DNA of 64,000 bases, taken from Acidobacteria bacterium UBA2161 (GTDB lineage Bacteria > Acidobacteriota > Vicinamibacteria > Vicinamibacterales > UBA823). The stretch spans positions 112,297-176,296 of the forward strand of contig DCWN01000041.1 of assembly GCA_002328835.1 (NCBI GenBank), given 5' to 3'. The stretch's first letter is position 1; the number at the start of each line of letters is the position of its first letter. Positions 24,869 to 34,143 of the stretch are shown here, one piece after another. Position numbers and translations under genes: made by a program. The notes below the pieces were generated by a model that saw only the letters and a list, made by a program, of their open reading frames with translations, was not told the origin of the DNA and searched no databases.

Positions 24869-27132
24869 TGTGCGTCCCCAGTACCGCCGAACATGCCGAA
24901 GACATTCGCGAACGACCCGATGCCGGCCAGCGTGAAGGAGATGTTGAATCGGTTGTCGACCGCCGCGCGGGCGTGCCCGCCGAACACTTCGAGATTGAAG
25001 TTCTGATACGCGACCGTTACACCGCAGCACTGCGTGTTGTAGTACACCATGATGCGCTGCTGGAGGTACCGCGACCGGAGCACATCGTAGTTGAAGGTGT
25101 AGAATCCGCCCACCACATTGTCGGGCGTCCGCAGGTTCGTGGCGGCGTTGAGGTAGTGGTCGAGCCCGTCCGGCCGGTTGAATCCACTGAGTCCCTGGAT
25201 GAATCGGCGCTGGCTCCACCCGGCGGTCGTCTGGAGCCAGCTCCCCACCGCCACCGTGCCGTCCGCGCTGATCTCCCGGAAGGCGCCGAACCGCGTGTCG
25301 TACTCCGCTCTCACCGACGCGTTGATCTGCTCGCTCGGGCTGCCGCGCACGAGCAGGGCCACCGGCGTCAGCCGGCTTGGCGGTGTGCCGTTGAAGCTCG
25401 TCCGAAAGTTCGGGTCGAACTGCGCGGCCCGCGCATCGGTATAGAAGCTCTGGGTCAGCGAGATGCTCAGAATCTCACGCGCGTCGCCCTGGGCTCGCCG
25501 ACGGGCCAGGAACCGGTTGACGATGCCGTAGGCGATCTGGGTGGCACTGCCCACGACCGAGTCGGAGCCCTCGAGCTTGACGATCTCATCGAAGTTGTCG
25601 ATCGCGGTGAGGCGCTTGAACGTGACTGTCGGCTCGATGACGTGCTTGAACCGCTCGGCGTATCCGCTGCCCGGTGTGTCCCAGACCTTCGTGAGGACCG
25701 GCCCGGTGATCCGCGATTCGAGATCGAAGTACTGCCGGCCGATGCTCTCCTCGATCTGAGTCTTCTCCTCGGGGTCGAAGCGTTCGGTCCAGTACGTGCC
25801 TCGCCAGGACAGCGCGGAATTCACCGTCAGGAACGGCCACTTTGTGAACGGCACGCGGACAGTCGGCTTGACGTCCATCCGAGTCAGGTTCCGCTCGTCG
25901 ATGAAGTCATCCCTGCGGCCTTCGCGGAGGAGTGTCGCGTACTCCGCGCCGAGCGAAACGTAGATTGGCCAATTCCGCACCAAGGGCTGCTCGGCCTGCG
26001 TGAACGACACGCGCGGCGCCGACCCATTCAACGTGGATTCGGTATCGTCGAAGAAGGTCTCATTCCAGTCCATCGTCCCGCTCAGCGTGTAGGAGCCCCA
26101 GTTGCCCTGGACGTTACCAACGAACCGGCGCTCCCGGCGGGAGGATTCGAGAACGTCCGCATGGTAGGTCTGCTGGACCGTGAGGTCGGAGAAATAGTCG
26201 ACTCGCCCCCGGGCTTGGACGTTCGATCCGATCGCCTGGGTGAGGTCGCCGGTCAGCTGGAAGCTCTGCCGTGCCGGCTGAAGCACATCGCCATCAGCCG
26301 AAAGGATCAACTCGGGTTCCTTCAAGAGATAGCCGCGGATTGCGCCACGCGAGCTGTCCTCGCCGACATAGCGGTACTCGCCGCCCACGCCCTGACCCGC
26401 GGTCGAGAACCAGTCGTGCATGATCGTGGCGTCCTGGCTGCGCGTGATCGCCCAGAAGAAGGCGTTGCTGAGGGACTGGCCCTTGAGGGTTGAACTCCCG
26501 TACGCCGGAATGAGGAATCCGGTGGCACGGTCGTCTTCCTGGATCGGGTAGTACATGACCGGCAGGTAGAAGAGCGGAACGCCCTTCACAGTGAGGACGG
26601 TGTTCTTGAGCAGAGCGTATTCGTCGAGCGTCACCGTGACCGAGCTCGACGTCAGCTCCCACCGCGGCGTGGGCTGTACGCACGTCGTGAAGCCGCCATC
26701 CGTGATCCGGTACTCGCGCGGGCCGAGCTTCTCGATCGTCTCGCCGTAGAAGTACGCGTCGGGTTCCTGGGTGCCGAAGAGGCTCCTGTCGAACCGGTCG
26801 CCGATCGACACGGTGCCCGTCGCGACGAAGAACGTACCGGTCTGGGTGCCCGTGTTGAAGTCGACGCGGTCGGCGGCGATCTGATTGTCCGGCGAGGTGT
26901 AGACGACGTTGCCGCTCGCCAGCAGCCGGTCGGTGTCGGTGAAGAGTTCGACTTCGTCGGCGAAGAACTTCCAATCGTCCTGTTCGATCTCGACCGCGCC
27001 GATCAGGCGCACGTGATTGTCGCCGATCCGCTCGATCCTGAATTGTCGGGAGTCGTAGCCCGGGACCTGGGCCGCACCGATGCGCGGACTGATCCAGAGG
27101 CACAGCAGGATGAGCGACAGCCGGCGAGTCAT
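24865..27132 (-). CDS. lptD: LPS-assembly outer membrane protein LptD
   Basis: Outer-membrane beta barrel that inserts lipopolysaccharide into the outer leaflet with LptE. The 755-residue product has a signal peptide (about 1-21, ending GAAQ). A periplasmic OstA/LptA-like jellyroll follows (FFADEVELFTDTDRLLASGNVVYTSPDNQIAADRVDFN), then a long C-terminal barrel rich in alternating aromatic strands. Cysteines at C151 and the adjacent pair C702-C703 match the positions expected for the disulfides that lock LptD. It shows that the organism is a diderm with LPS. The gene is followed by rmlA through an ATGA overlap and lies 92 nt after folC. Confidence 0.93.
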   Translation of the reverse strand: MTRRLSLILLCLWISPRIGAAQVPGYDSRQFRIERIGDNHVRLIGAVEIEQDDWKFFADEVELFTDTDRLLASGNVVYTSPDNQIAADRVDFNTGTQTGTFFVATGTVSIGDRFDRSLFGTQEPDAYFYGETIEKLGPREYRITDGGFTTCVQPTPRWELTSSSVTVTLDEYALLKNTVLTVKGVPLFYLPVMYYPIQEDDRATGFLIPAYGSSTLKGQSLSNAFFWAITRSQDATIMHDWFSTAGQGVGGEYRYVGEDSSRGAIRGYLLKEPELILSADGDVLQPARQSFQLTGDLTQAIGSNVQARGRVDYFSDLTVQQTYHADVLESSRRERRFVGNVQGNWGSYTLSGTMDWNETFFDDTESTLNGSAPRVSFTQAEQPLVRNWPIYVSLGAEYATLLREGRRDDFIDERNLTRMDVKPTVRVPFTKWPFLTVNSALSWRGTYWTERFDPEEKTQIEESIGRQYFDLESRITGPVLTKVWDTPGSGYAERFKHVIEPTVTFKRLTAIDNFDEIVKLEGSDSVVGSATQIAYGIVNRFLARRRAQGDAREILSISLTQSFYTDARAAQFDPNFRTSFNGTPPSRLTPVALLVRGSPSEQINASVRAEYDTRFGAFREISADGTVAVGSWLQTTAGWSQRRFIQGLSGFNRPDGLDHYLNAATNLRTPDNVVGGFYTFNYDVLRSRYLQQRIMVYYNTQCCGVTVAYQNFNLEVFGGHARAAVDNRFNISFTLAGIGSFANVFGMFGGTGDAQ

Positions 27133-27224
27133 TCCCTGAGGCGGAGCGTGATCGCCGCGGCGCTCGTTCACCAGCGCGGCGCCTGCCCGGATGCCGCGAG
27201 AATAGCATGTTGCGAAGATCCCCT

Positions 27225-28556
27225 TCAACCGGCGTGTGGCGACATCGAGGCGCTCGTCATGTCGGTCGAGGGGGGCATCGTGCGCAGCAGTTCTCCAGCG
27301 AGCACGATCGAACCCGTGGCGCAGGCGACGTCGCCGTGGGCGAGCGCGCGATGCACCGCGGCGGACGGTTCCAGCTCGATGACCACCGAGGTCTTCGGCG
27401 CTCGTGCGCGGACCCGATCCGCCAGGGCGCTCGCCGGGAGCGCCCGCTCGCTGGTCAGTTTGGTACAGACGACCAGGCTCGCCTGTGGCAAGAGCGCGCC
27501 GAGGATCCCGTCGACGTCCTTGTCCCGCATCGCCGCGAGCACGAGTGGGATGGGGCTCGGGTGGGTTTCGGCGAGGTACTCGGCCACGGCCTCTGCGGCC
27601 GCCGGGTTGTGGGCCGCATCGAGGAGCAGGCGCCCGGCAGGCAGGGTGATCCACTGCAGTCGACCCGGCCAGACGGCCTCACGGAGGCCCGAGGCGATGG
27701 CGGCCGCTCCCGCCTCGAGGCCTTGGCCGGCGAGCCCTTCGAGCAGGCGCACGGCCGTCAACGCATTTCGGGCCTGGTGCCGTCCCTGGAGCGCCAGCCG
27801 GATCTCTTCGTAGCGACGGACCGGCGTCTCGAGCGATACGATGGTGGCGTCCGACGTGCATCGGACGTCGAGCACCACCCCCTGTGTCGCATCGACGTAG
27901 CGAGCTCCGGCTCGACGGCACGAATCGGCGAGGAGCTCCTGCACGTCGCGGCGTGCATCCCCCACGACGGCGACGCTGCCTCGCCCGATGATCCCGGCCT
28001 TCTCGAGCGCGATCCCGCGTATCGTTCGGCCCAGTTGCGCTTCGTGGTCGAGGTCGATCGACGTGATGGCGACCCCGACGGGCGTGGTGACGTTCGTGGC
28101 ATCGAACCGCCCGCCGAGACCGACCTCGAGCACCGCGACATCGACCCGCGCCCGGCTGAACGCGACGAAGGCCGCGGCGGTCGTGACCTCGAAGAACGTC
28201 GGCGACGCGTCCAGGCGGTGCTCGCGGCACAGCCGATCGACCACCGTTCGAACGGCCAGGACGGCTGAATGGAGTTCGTCGAATGTGATCGGTTCGCCGT
28301 CGATGGCGATCCGTTCCTCGAGCCGCACGAGGTGGGGCGAGGTGTAGCGCCCGGTCCGATGGCCTCCAGCACGGAGTCCGGCTTCGGTCATCGCCGCCAC
28401 CGACCCCTTGCCGTTGGTGCCGGCAATGACCACCGATCGAAACTCGCGTTCCGGATGGCCGAGGGCCGCGCACAACGCCCGCATCGGTTCGAGGCCGAGC
28501 TTGATGCCGAACCGCTCCAGCGTGCGAAGGTAGGCCTGCAGGTCAGTGTCGACCAT
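27225..28556 (-). CDS. folC: Folylpolyglutamate / dihydrofolate synthase
   Basis: Mur-ligase family enzyme that adds glutamate to dihydropteroate and/or folates. The P-loop is VIAGTNGKGSVAAM, with RTGRYTSPHLVRLEERI (folate/Omega loop), FEVTTAAAFVAFS, EVGLGGRFDATNV and the C-terminal domain LLLDAAHNPAA. The 443-residue length suits the bifunctional FolC of bacteria; which activity predominates cannot be decided from sequence. ATG 28556 is 22 nt downstream of the accD stop, the accD-folC order found in many proteobacteria and acidobacteria. Confidence 0.94.
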   Translation of the reverse strand: MVDTDLQAYLRTLERFGIKLGLEPMRALCAALGHPEREFRSVVIAGTNGKGSVAAMTEAGLRAGGHRTGRYTSPHLVRLEERIAIDGEPITFDELHSAVLAVRTVVDRLCREHRLDASPTFFEVTTAAAFVAFSRARVDVAVLEVGLGGRFDATNVTTPVGVAITSIDLDHEAQLGRTIRGIALEKAGIIGRGSVAVVGDARRDVQELLADSCRRAGARYVDATQGVVLDVRCTSDATIVSLETPVRRYEEIRLALQGRHQARNALTAVRLLEGLAGQGLEAGAAAIASGLREAVWPGRLQWITLPAGRLLLDAAHNPAAAEAVAEYLAETHPSPIPLVLAAMRDKDVDGILGALLPQASLVVCTKLTSERALPASALADRVRARAPKTSVVIELEPSAAVHRALAHGDVACATGSIVLAGELLRTMPPSTDMTSASMSPHAG

Positions 28557-28578
28557 TGCCAGGATGCCGCGCCGAGCG

Positions 28579-29583
<1,005 letters not shown>

Positions 29584-29620
29584 AGAACGTCGAGCTTACC
29601 CCGGATCGGCGCAGCCTGCG

Positions 29621-30262
29621 TCAGGCGCCCGTGCGCGGCACGTAGTAGCGGGTGCCGAGCCCCATGTCGCGCAACTGGCGCAAGAGGTCCTCGAGTGCGT
29701 CGTCTTGCCAGGCCAGGTCGAACTGCGAGGTCTCCACGACCAGCAGGGGAGTGGCCGTGTAGTGAAAGAAGAAGTGGTTGTACGCCTCGCTGAGTTCTTG
29801 CACGTACTGCGCGTCGGGCAGTGGCCGCCTCCGGTCGCGCTTCGCGCGCTCGCGCAGCCGGCGATGGATGACCTCCGATGGGGACTGGAGGTAGATCACG
29901 AGGTCGGGCGCCGCGACGTCGCGAGCCAGCAAATCGTACAGGCGCTGATAGATGAACAGTTCGTTGTCGTCGAGATTGAGATAGGCGTAGATCTTGTCCT
30001 TGTCGAACAGGTAGTCGCAGATCGTGGCCCGGCTGAACAGATCGGTTTGCCGCAACGCGGCTTGCTGCCGGTGGCGGGCCAGCAGCGAGAACAACTGGGC
30101 CTGAAACGCCGCGCCCGGCCGGGCCGCGTAGAAGTCCGCGAGGAACGGGTTCTCCGTTCCGTCGGGGACGACCGTCGCATCGAGCCGGACCGCCAGACGC
30201 TCGGCGAGCCTCGACTTGCCCGCGCCCAGCGGACCTTCGATGGCGATGTGACGGAACTCCAA
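29621..30262 (-). CDS. Deoxynucleoside kinase (dAdo/dGuo kinase family)
   Basis: P-loop kinase phosphorylating deoxynucleosides for salvage. GPLGAGKS (residues 10-17) is the P-loop. Further on are a LID-like arginine-rich segment (HRRLRERAKRDRRRPL) and the family pattern FSRATICDYLFDKDKIYAYLNLDDNELFIYQRLYDLLARDVAAPDLVIYLQ, cited here as positions about 77-128. The only family-compatible start is a TTG at 30262, giving 213 residues. A TATACT on the minus strand (30278-30273) puts the predicted mRNA start about 4 nt before it. It is divergent from the menC-like gene. Substrate preference between dAdo, dGuo and dCyd is unknown. Confidence 0.83.
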   Translation of the reverse strand: MEFRHIAIEGPLGAGKSRLAERLAVRLDATVVPDGTENPFLADFYAARPGAAFQAQLFSLLARHRQQAALRQTDLFSRATICDYLFDKDKIYAYLNLDDNELFIYQRLYDLLARDVAAPDLVIYLQSPSEVIHRRLRERAKRDRRRPLPDAQYVQELSEAYNHFFFHYTATPLLVVETSQFDLAWQDDALEDLLRQLRDMGLGTRYYVPRTGA

Positions 30263-30334
30263 TCCGTCGCGAAGTATAGCAGCGATCCTCGCGGTCGCCG
30301 GGCGCGCCGCGCGCCCGAGACCGCGCCGGACGCG

Positions 30335-30343
30335 TGGTATGAT
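30335..30343 (+). promoter_or_regulatory. Extended -10 promoter of the menC-like operon
   Basis: TGGTATGAT (TGn extended -10), with a predicted start near 30350, giving a leader of about 70 nt to the ATG at 30422. It shares the CGCGTGGTAT core with the thiC promoter. Confidence 0.5.
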
Positions 30344-30421
30344 CCGGCGTTCGACGCGTTGGGATCCGCGAGGCACGGCACGCCCAGCACCTGCCACGGA
30401 CCCGACCGGGGCCACGCTCTC

Positions 30422-31537
30422 ATGAGAATCGATCGGGTGCAGTTGCGGCTCGTCCGACTGCCGCTGGTTCAGTTTTTCGAGACCAGCTTCGCGCGGATTC
30501 ATGACCGCGAGTTCATTGTCGTGACCGTGCACGGCGACGGCGCGCACGGCTACGGCGAGTGCGTCACCGATCGCGACCCGTACTACAGCGCCGAGACCTC
30601 CGACACCGCGTGGCGGATGCTGACGGACTATCTCGCTCCGCGAGTGCTGGGTGTCGAGTTCGCCCACCCGCGTGAGGTGTACGCGGCGTTCGCGCAGATA
30701 CGCGGACACAACATGGCCAAGGCGGCGCTCGAGATGGCGGCCTGGGATCTCCACGCCCGGCAGGCGAGCCAACCGCTCTGCCAGGTGCTCGGGGGCGCAC
30801 GGACGTCGATCGCATCCGGCGTGTCGGTGGGCATCCAGGACTCGCTCGAGCAACTCGGTGACAAGATCGCCGGGGAGCTGGCGGCCGGGTACCAGCGGGT
30901 CAAGGTGAAGATCAAGCCCGGCTGGGACGTTGAGGCCGTCGCGTCGATTCGGAAGCGCTTCGGCGCGGTTCCCCTGATGGTCGATGCCAACGCCGCGTAC
31001 ACGCTCGCCGACACCGAGCACCTGGCCGAACTGGATGCGTTCGATCTGATGATGATCGAGCAACCGCTACACTACGACGACGTGCACGACCACGCCCAGT
31101 TGCAGCAGCGGCTCCGCACGCCGATCTGTCTCGACGAGTCCATCCATACGCTGCATACGGCCAGGGAGGCGATTGCGGTCGGGGCGTGCCGGATCATCAA
31201 CGTCAAGCCGGGCCGGATCGGCGGCCATGCGCAGTCGATCGCGTTGCACGATCTCTGCGCCGAACACGGCCTACCGGTCTGGCACGGCGGGATGCTCGAG
31301 AGCGGCATCGGTCGGACGCACAACATTCACCTGTCGTCGCTTCCGAATTTCACGCTGCCCGGCGACGTGGCGGCCAGCAAGCGCTACTTCGAGCCCGATC
31401 TCATCGACCCTCCGGTCGAGCTGCAGCCCGACGGGACGATCGCGGTACCCACCGGACCCGGCCTTGGCGTGACGGTCGTCGAGGATCGAGTGGATGCGGC
31501 GACCCACCGGGCGGTGACGCTGAAACCGCTCTTATGA
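30422..31537 (+). CDS. menC: Enolase-superfamily OSBS / N-succinylamino acid racemase (MenC-type)
   Basis: Muconate-lactonising subgroup of the enolase superfamily. The family catalyses o-succinylbenzoate synthesis (menaquinone pathway) and/or N-acylamino acid racemisation. The KxK motif is VKVKIKPG. Metal ligands are VDANAAY (Asp), MIEQPL (Glu) and CLDES (Asp), and the second catalytic lysine is in IINVKPGRIGG. GGMLESGIGR follows. At 371 residues the length matches NSAR/OSBS proteins. Sequence cannot separate the two activities, and no other men genes are adjacent. Its stop overlaps the next ATG (ATGA), so the HEAT-cyclophilin gene is coupled to it. Confidence 0.87.
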   Translation: MRIDRVQLRLVRLPLVQFFETSFARIHDREFIVVTVHGDGAHGYGECVTDRDPYYSAETSDTAWRMLTDYLAPRVLGVEFAHPREVYAAFAQIRGHNMAKAALEMAAWDLHARQASQPLCQVLGGARTSIASGVSVGIQDSLEQLGDKIAGELAAGYQRVKVKIKPGWDVEAVASIRKRFGAVPLMVDANAAYTLADTEHLAELDAFDLMMIEQPLHYDDVHDHAQLQQRLRTPICLDESIHTLHTAREAIAVGACRIINVKPGRIGGHAQSIALHDLCAEHGLPVWHGGMLESGIGRTHNIHLSSLPNFTLPGDVAASKRYFEPDLIDPPVELQPDGTIAVPTGPGLGVTVVEDRVDAATHRAVTLKPLL

Positions 31538-33651
31538 CCACGCGCGCGAATTGCTGGGCGGCCGCGGTCGCCGCGTCGGTCGTGGTTGCGCCCGGCTGCG
31601 CGACGGCGCCGCCGACAGTTCCGCCGACCCTGACGGTCCTGCAGAAGCTGGCGGTCATCATTCAACTCGAGCATCAGCGCGCGGTCGCGCCGCCCGATGG
31701 TGCGGTGGTCGCGGTGCCCGCGCTCGTGCCCGGGACGCCGAGGCCGGCGATGCCGGGCCTGATCGAGTTGCTGCACGACCCAGAGGCCCGCGTCCGTCGA
31801 CGCGCCGCGATTGCGCTCGGACGCGTCGGATTGCCTGAGGCTGTCGCACCGCTCAGCGCATCGCTCGCGGACTCGAACCCCGCCGTGCGTCAGATGGCCG
31901 CGTTCGCCCTGGGGCAGCTGGCGGCGTCCGAGTCGGCGGAGGCGTTGGTCATGGCGCTGGGGGATCCGGATCTCCTGGGGCGCGGGCGGGCGGCCGAGGC
32001 GTTGGGGCGAATCGGCGCGCGCGAGGCGGCGCCGGCCGTCGGGGCGATGGTCGCGCAGTTGACGCCCATGGCAGCCGCGGTCGAGCCCGACGACATGACC
32101 TACCCGCAGCCACCGGCGGTGGAAGCGTTCCGGCTTGGCGTCATCGCGCTCGCGCGGCTCGAGGCCTACGCGCCGCTGGCCGCGGCGGTCCTCGACGAGA
32201 ACAACCTGCCGCGGGTTCGATGGTGGCCGGTGGCGTGGGCGCTCCAGCGGCTGGGCGACCCGCGCGGCGCGGCGGCTCTGGCGGAACTCACGCGCGGGAC
32301 CGGCAGCTACCGCATCGCCTTCGCGGCCGAAGGGCTGGGCCGGGTCGGCGAAGCCGCGACGGCCGAGCTGCTGGCACCGCTCTTGGACCCGGCGCGCTAC
32401 GACGCGCAGGTCGTCGTGGCGGCGGTGCGCGCATTGGCGGGGGTGGCCGGTCCGAATGCAGTCGCGCCGCTGATCGAGCTGCTGCGCGATCCCGATCTCG
32501 ACCCTGGGGTGCTGCTCGAGGTCGTTCGCGCGCTGGGTCGGATTGGCGGAGAACCGTCGACCGACCTCTTCCTCGACCTCATCTCGTTTCCCCAACCCGC
32601 GATCCGGGCGGAGGCGCTGCGCGGGCTCGCCGACGATGCCCAGGTGTTTCTGATCGTGCTGTCGGGATTCGACACCGATCCGCACTGGAGTGTGCGGGCG
32701 ACCCTGGCGGAACTACTCGGGGCGATGAATCCTGACCTGGCCGTGCCGCGCTTGGAGACGATGCTCGACGACCCGGACCGGCGCGTCCTGCCGGCCGTCC
32801 TGGCGTCGCTGGCCCGGCATCGGGCGCCCGGCGCGGCCGACGCCGCGCTCGACGCGCTGGAGGACGACGACCCCGTGATTCGAATGGCGGGCGCCCGTCA
32901 GCTTGGCATCCTCCGTCCCCCGGGCGGAGCGGCGGCCCTGGTCCAGGCGTACGAGACGAGCCAGGGCGGGCAGGGGGCAGCGGTCCGACGCGCGATCGTC
33001 GACGCGGTCGTCGGCTTCGGCGGCGCCGAGGCGACCGAGGTGCTGGGCGAGGCGCTGATGGACGCGGATTGGGCGGTACGGCTGCGGGCCGCCAGTCTGC
33101 TGGACGCCGAGGAGGCGGGCGCGCCGTATGCCAGCCGGATTCGGCCGATGCCGGGGCCGACTTTCGAGGAGAGCCTGACCCTGGCCGATCCTGCGGTGTC
33201 GCCGCAGGTCTATCTCGATACCGATGCCGGAACGATCCAGATCGAGCTGACGGTCCTCGACGCACCGCTCTCGACCCGGCGGTTCGCGGAGCTGGCGGGC
33301 AATGGCTACTTCCACGATGTGCCGTTCCACGAGGTCGTGCCGAACGGCGTGGTGCGGGGCGGCGACCCGCGCGGTGACGGCTTCGGCGGATCCGGCCTCA
33401 CGGTCCGGGACGAGGTCAGTGAGCGGCCGATCCTCCGCGGAACCGTCGCCATGGATTGGCAGAACGACGAGCCCGAGACCGGGGCGGGGCAGTTCCTCAT
33501 CGCACTCACCCCGCAGCCCGATCTCGATGGGCGGTATACGGTGATCGGACGGGTCGTCGATGGGATGGCGATCGTCGACGGGCTAACCCAGTGGGACGTG
33601 ATCCGGCGGTCCCGGGTGTGGGACGGGGTCTCGATGGTCGGCCGAGAGTAG
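31534..33651 (+). CDS. HEAT-repeat / cyclophilin-like fusion, putative lipoprotein
   Basis: A 705-residue exported protein. The N-terminus has a hydrophobic segment and a weak lipobox ending at C22 (VVAPGC). Residues about 70-550 are tandem HEAT/PBS-lyase repeats, for example PEARVRRRAAIALGRVGLPEAVAPL and NPAVRQMAAFALGQLAASESAEAL. The last 150 residues resemble a cyclophilin (VYLDTDAGTIQIELTVLDAPLS, GRYTVIGRVVDGM). The catalytic arginine of the cyclophilin FHR motif is a glutamate here (E600 in PFHEVVPNG), so isomerase activity is doubtful. It could bind and hold proteins in the periplasm, which is inference. The ATG overlaps the menC-like stop; a strong terminator follows at 33679. Confidence 0.83.
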   Translation: MTTRANCWAAAVAASVVVAPGCATAPPTVPPTLTVLQKLAVIIQLEHQRAVAPPDGAVVAVPALVPGTPRPAMPGLIELLHDPEARVRRRAAIALGRVGLPEAVAPLSASLADSNPAVRQMAAFALGQLAASESAEALVMALGDPDLLGRGRAAEALGRIGAREAAPAVGAMVAQLTPMAAAVEPDDMTYPQPPAVEAFRLGVIALARLEAYAPLAAAVLDENNLPRVRWWPVAWALQRLGDPRGAAALAELTRGTGSYRIAFAAEGLGRVGEAATAELLAPLLDPARYDAQVVVAAVRALAGVAGPNAVAPLIELLRDPDLDPGVLLEVVRALGRIGGEPSTDLFLDLISFPQPAIRAEALRGLADDAQVFLIVLSGFDTDPHWSVRATLAELLGAMNPDLAVPRLETMLDDPDRRVLPAVLASLARHRAPGAADAALDALEDDDPVIRMAGARQLGILRPPGGAAALVQAYETSQGGQGAAVRRAIVDAVVGFGGAEATEVLGEALMDADWAVRLRAASLLDAEEAGAPYASRIRPMPGPTFEESLTLADPAVSPQVYLDTDAGTIQIELTVLDAPLSTRRFAELAGNGYFHDVPFHEVVPNGVVRGGDPRGDGFGGSGLTVRDEVSERPILRGTVAMDWQNDEPETGAGQFLIALTPQPDLDGRYTVIGRVVDGMAIVDGLTQWDVIRRSRVWDGVSMVGRE

Positions 33652-33678
33652 CGCGGGGCGCGCTCGGCCCACGTACGT

Positions 33679-33709
33679 GAAAAAGGGGGCGACGGTCGCC
33701 CCCTTTTTC
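33679..33709. terminator. Bidirectional intrinsic terminator
   Basis: AAAAAGGGGGCGAC and GTCGCCCCCTTTTT form a long stem with A- and T-runs on both sides, so it can stop the HEAT-cyclophilin transcript from the left and the microprotein transcript from the right. Confidence 0.9.
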
Positions 33710-33727
33710 ATGACGGGTGAAGGAAGC

Positions 33728-33796
33728 TTAGCGCTTCTTGCCGCCCTTCTTCGCCGCCTTCCTCTTCTTCTTGGCTGCCTTTCTCTTCTTTGCCAT
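33728..33796 (-). CDS. Lys-rich 22-residue microprotein B
   Basis: A 22-codon frame from ATG 33796 to TAA 33728. The product begins MAKKRKAAKKKRKAAKKG and ends in KKR: 11 Lys, 3 Arg, 4 Ala besides Met and the Gly pair, no acidic or hydrophobic-core residue. It is a near-copy of the upstream peptide at 33979-34047 with the same KKRKAAKKK start and GGKKR end but a shifted Ala-Ala spacing. A G-run (GGGGGGG) 9 nt upstream could act as a weak ribosome site. Such a composition recalls histone H1-like tails or tiny ribosomal proteins such as Thx and eL41; the function is unknown. The terminator lies 18 nt past the stop. Confidence 0.7.
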   Translation of the reverse strand: MAKKRKAAKKKRKAAKKGGKKR

Positions 33797-33839
33797 TAGC
33801 GCTTATCCCCCCCTTCATCCGGAGATTTCGACGTGCGAA

Positions 33840-33977
33840 GCACCCATCGCAAGGCCGGAAGCCGGCGAGCGTATGACGGTGCCTCGCTCCGCTGACCGAC
33901 CGTCTGCGGTGACGGTCGAAGGCAAAATTCTAGGGGTGTCGATGTTGCTGACACCCCCGTACCGGTTGGCGGAGCGA
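33840..33977 (-). ncRNA. Candidate structured intercistronic RNA (three-way junction)
   Basis: On the minus strand a perfect 9-bp closing stem (33977-33969 with 33892-33884) encloses two hairpins. The first is 33957-33950/33940-33933 (GGGGTGTC/GACACCCC, 8 bp, followed by TAGAATTTTG). The second is 33917-33911/33904-33898 (7 bp). Immediately downstream a further stem (33882-33878/33844-33840) encloses a GCCGG/CCGGC hairpin. The first stem begins 2 nt after the stop codon of microprotein A. It could be an attenuator, a processing or stability element, or an RNA gene. Prediction by eye only. Confidence 0.45.
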
Positions 33978-33978
33978 A

Positions 33979-34047
33979 CTAGCGCTTCTTTCCGCCCTTT
34001 TTCTTCGCGGCCTTCTTCTTCTTGGCTGCTTTCCTCTTCTTCGCCAT
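33979..34047 (-). CDS. Lys-rich 22-residue microprotein A
   Basis: A 22-codon frame from ATG 34047 to TAG 33979. The product begins MAKKRKAAKKKKAAKKK and ends GGKKR, with 12 Lys and 2 Arg (net charge about +14). The ribosome site AGGGAGGAACC immediately before the ATG is among the strongest in the window, which argues that it is translated. The paralogue at 33728-33796 has the same length and ends. Nearly every base difference between the two copies within shared codons is synonymous or Lys/Arg, consistent with selection on the peptide. Nucleoid or ribosome binding is a reasonable guess; I know of no characterised family. Confidence 0.75.
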   Translation of the reverse strand: MAKKRKAAKKKKAAKKKGGKKR

Positions 34048-34071
34048 GGTTCCTCCCTAGAGTGACAGGCT

Positions 34072-34129
34072 GCTCAGCTCGTTAACCGGTACCGAGGCGT
34101 CACAATAGGTGGGCTGAGCGGACCACCTA
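34072..34129 (-). promoter_or_regulatory. Pseudoknot-capable 5' leader of the microprotein transcript
   Basis: On the minus strand TAGGTGG (34129-34123 complement reading) pairs with CCACCTA (34112-34106) around a 10-nt loop. The loop bases 34119-34113 (GCTCAGC) are perfectly complementary to GCTGAGC at 34078-34072, which would make an H-type pseudoknot about 14 nt upstream of the ribosome site. By-eye prediction. Confidence 0.4.
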
Positions 34130-34143
34130 CATACAAGATGTAG

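Noticed and set aside
24700..26493. 597-codon plus-strand frame inside lptD/rmlA
   Set aside because: It is antisense to lptD and rmlA, with His/Arg/Asp-rich composition and no motif.
33738..34085. Phe/Leu-rich 115-codon frame on plus across the microprotein locus
   Set aside because: Its FFFLAAF-type stretches are the reverse complement of the Lys codons. The promoter, ribosome site and terminator all favour the minus-strand peptides.
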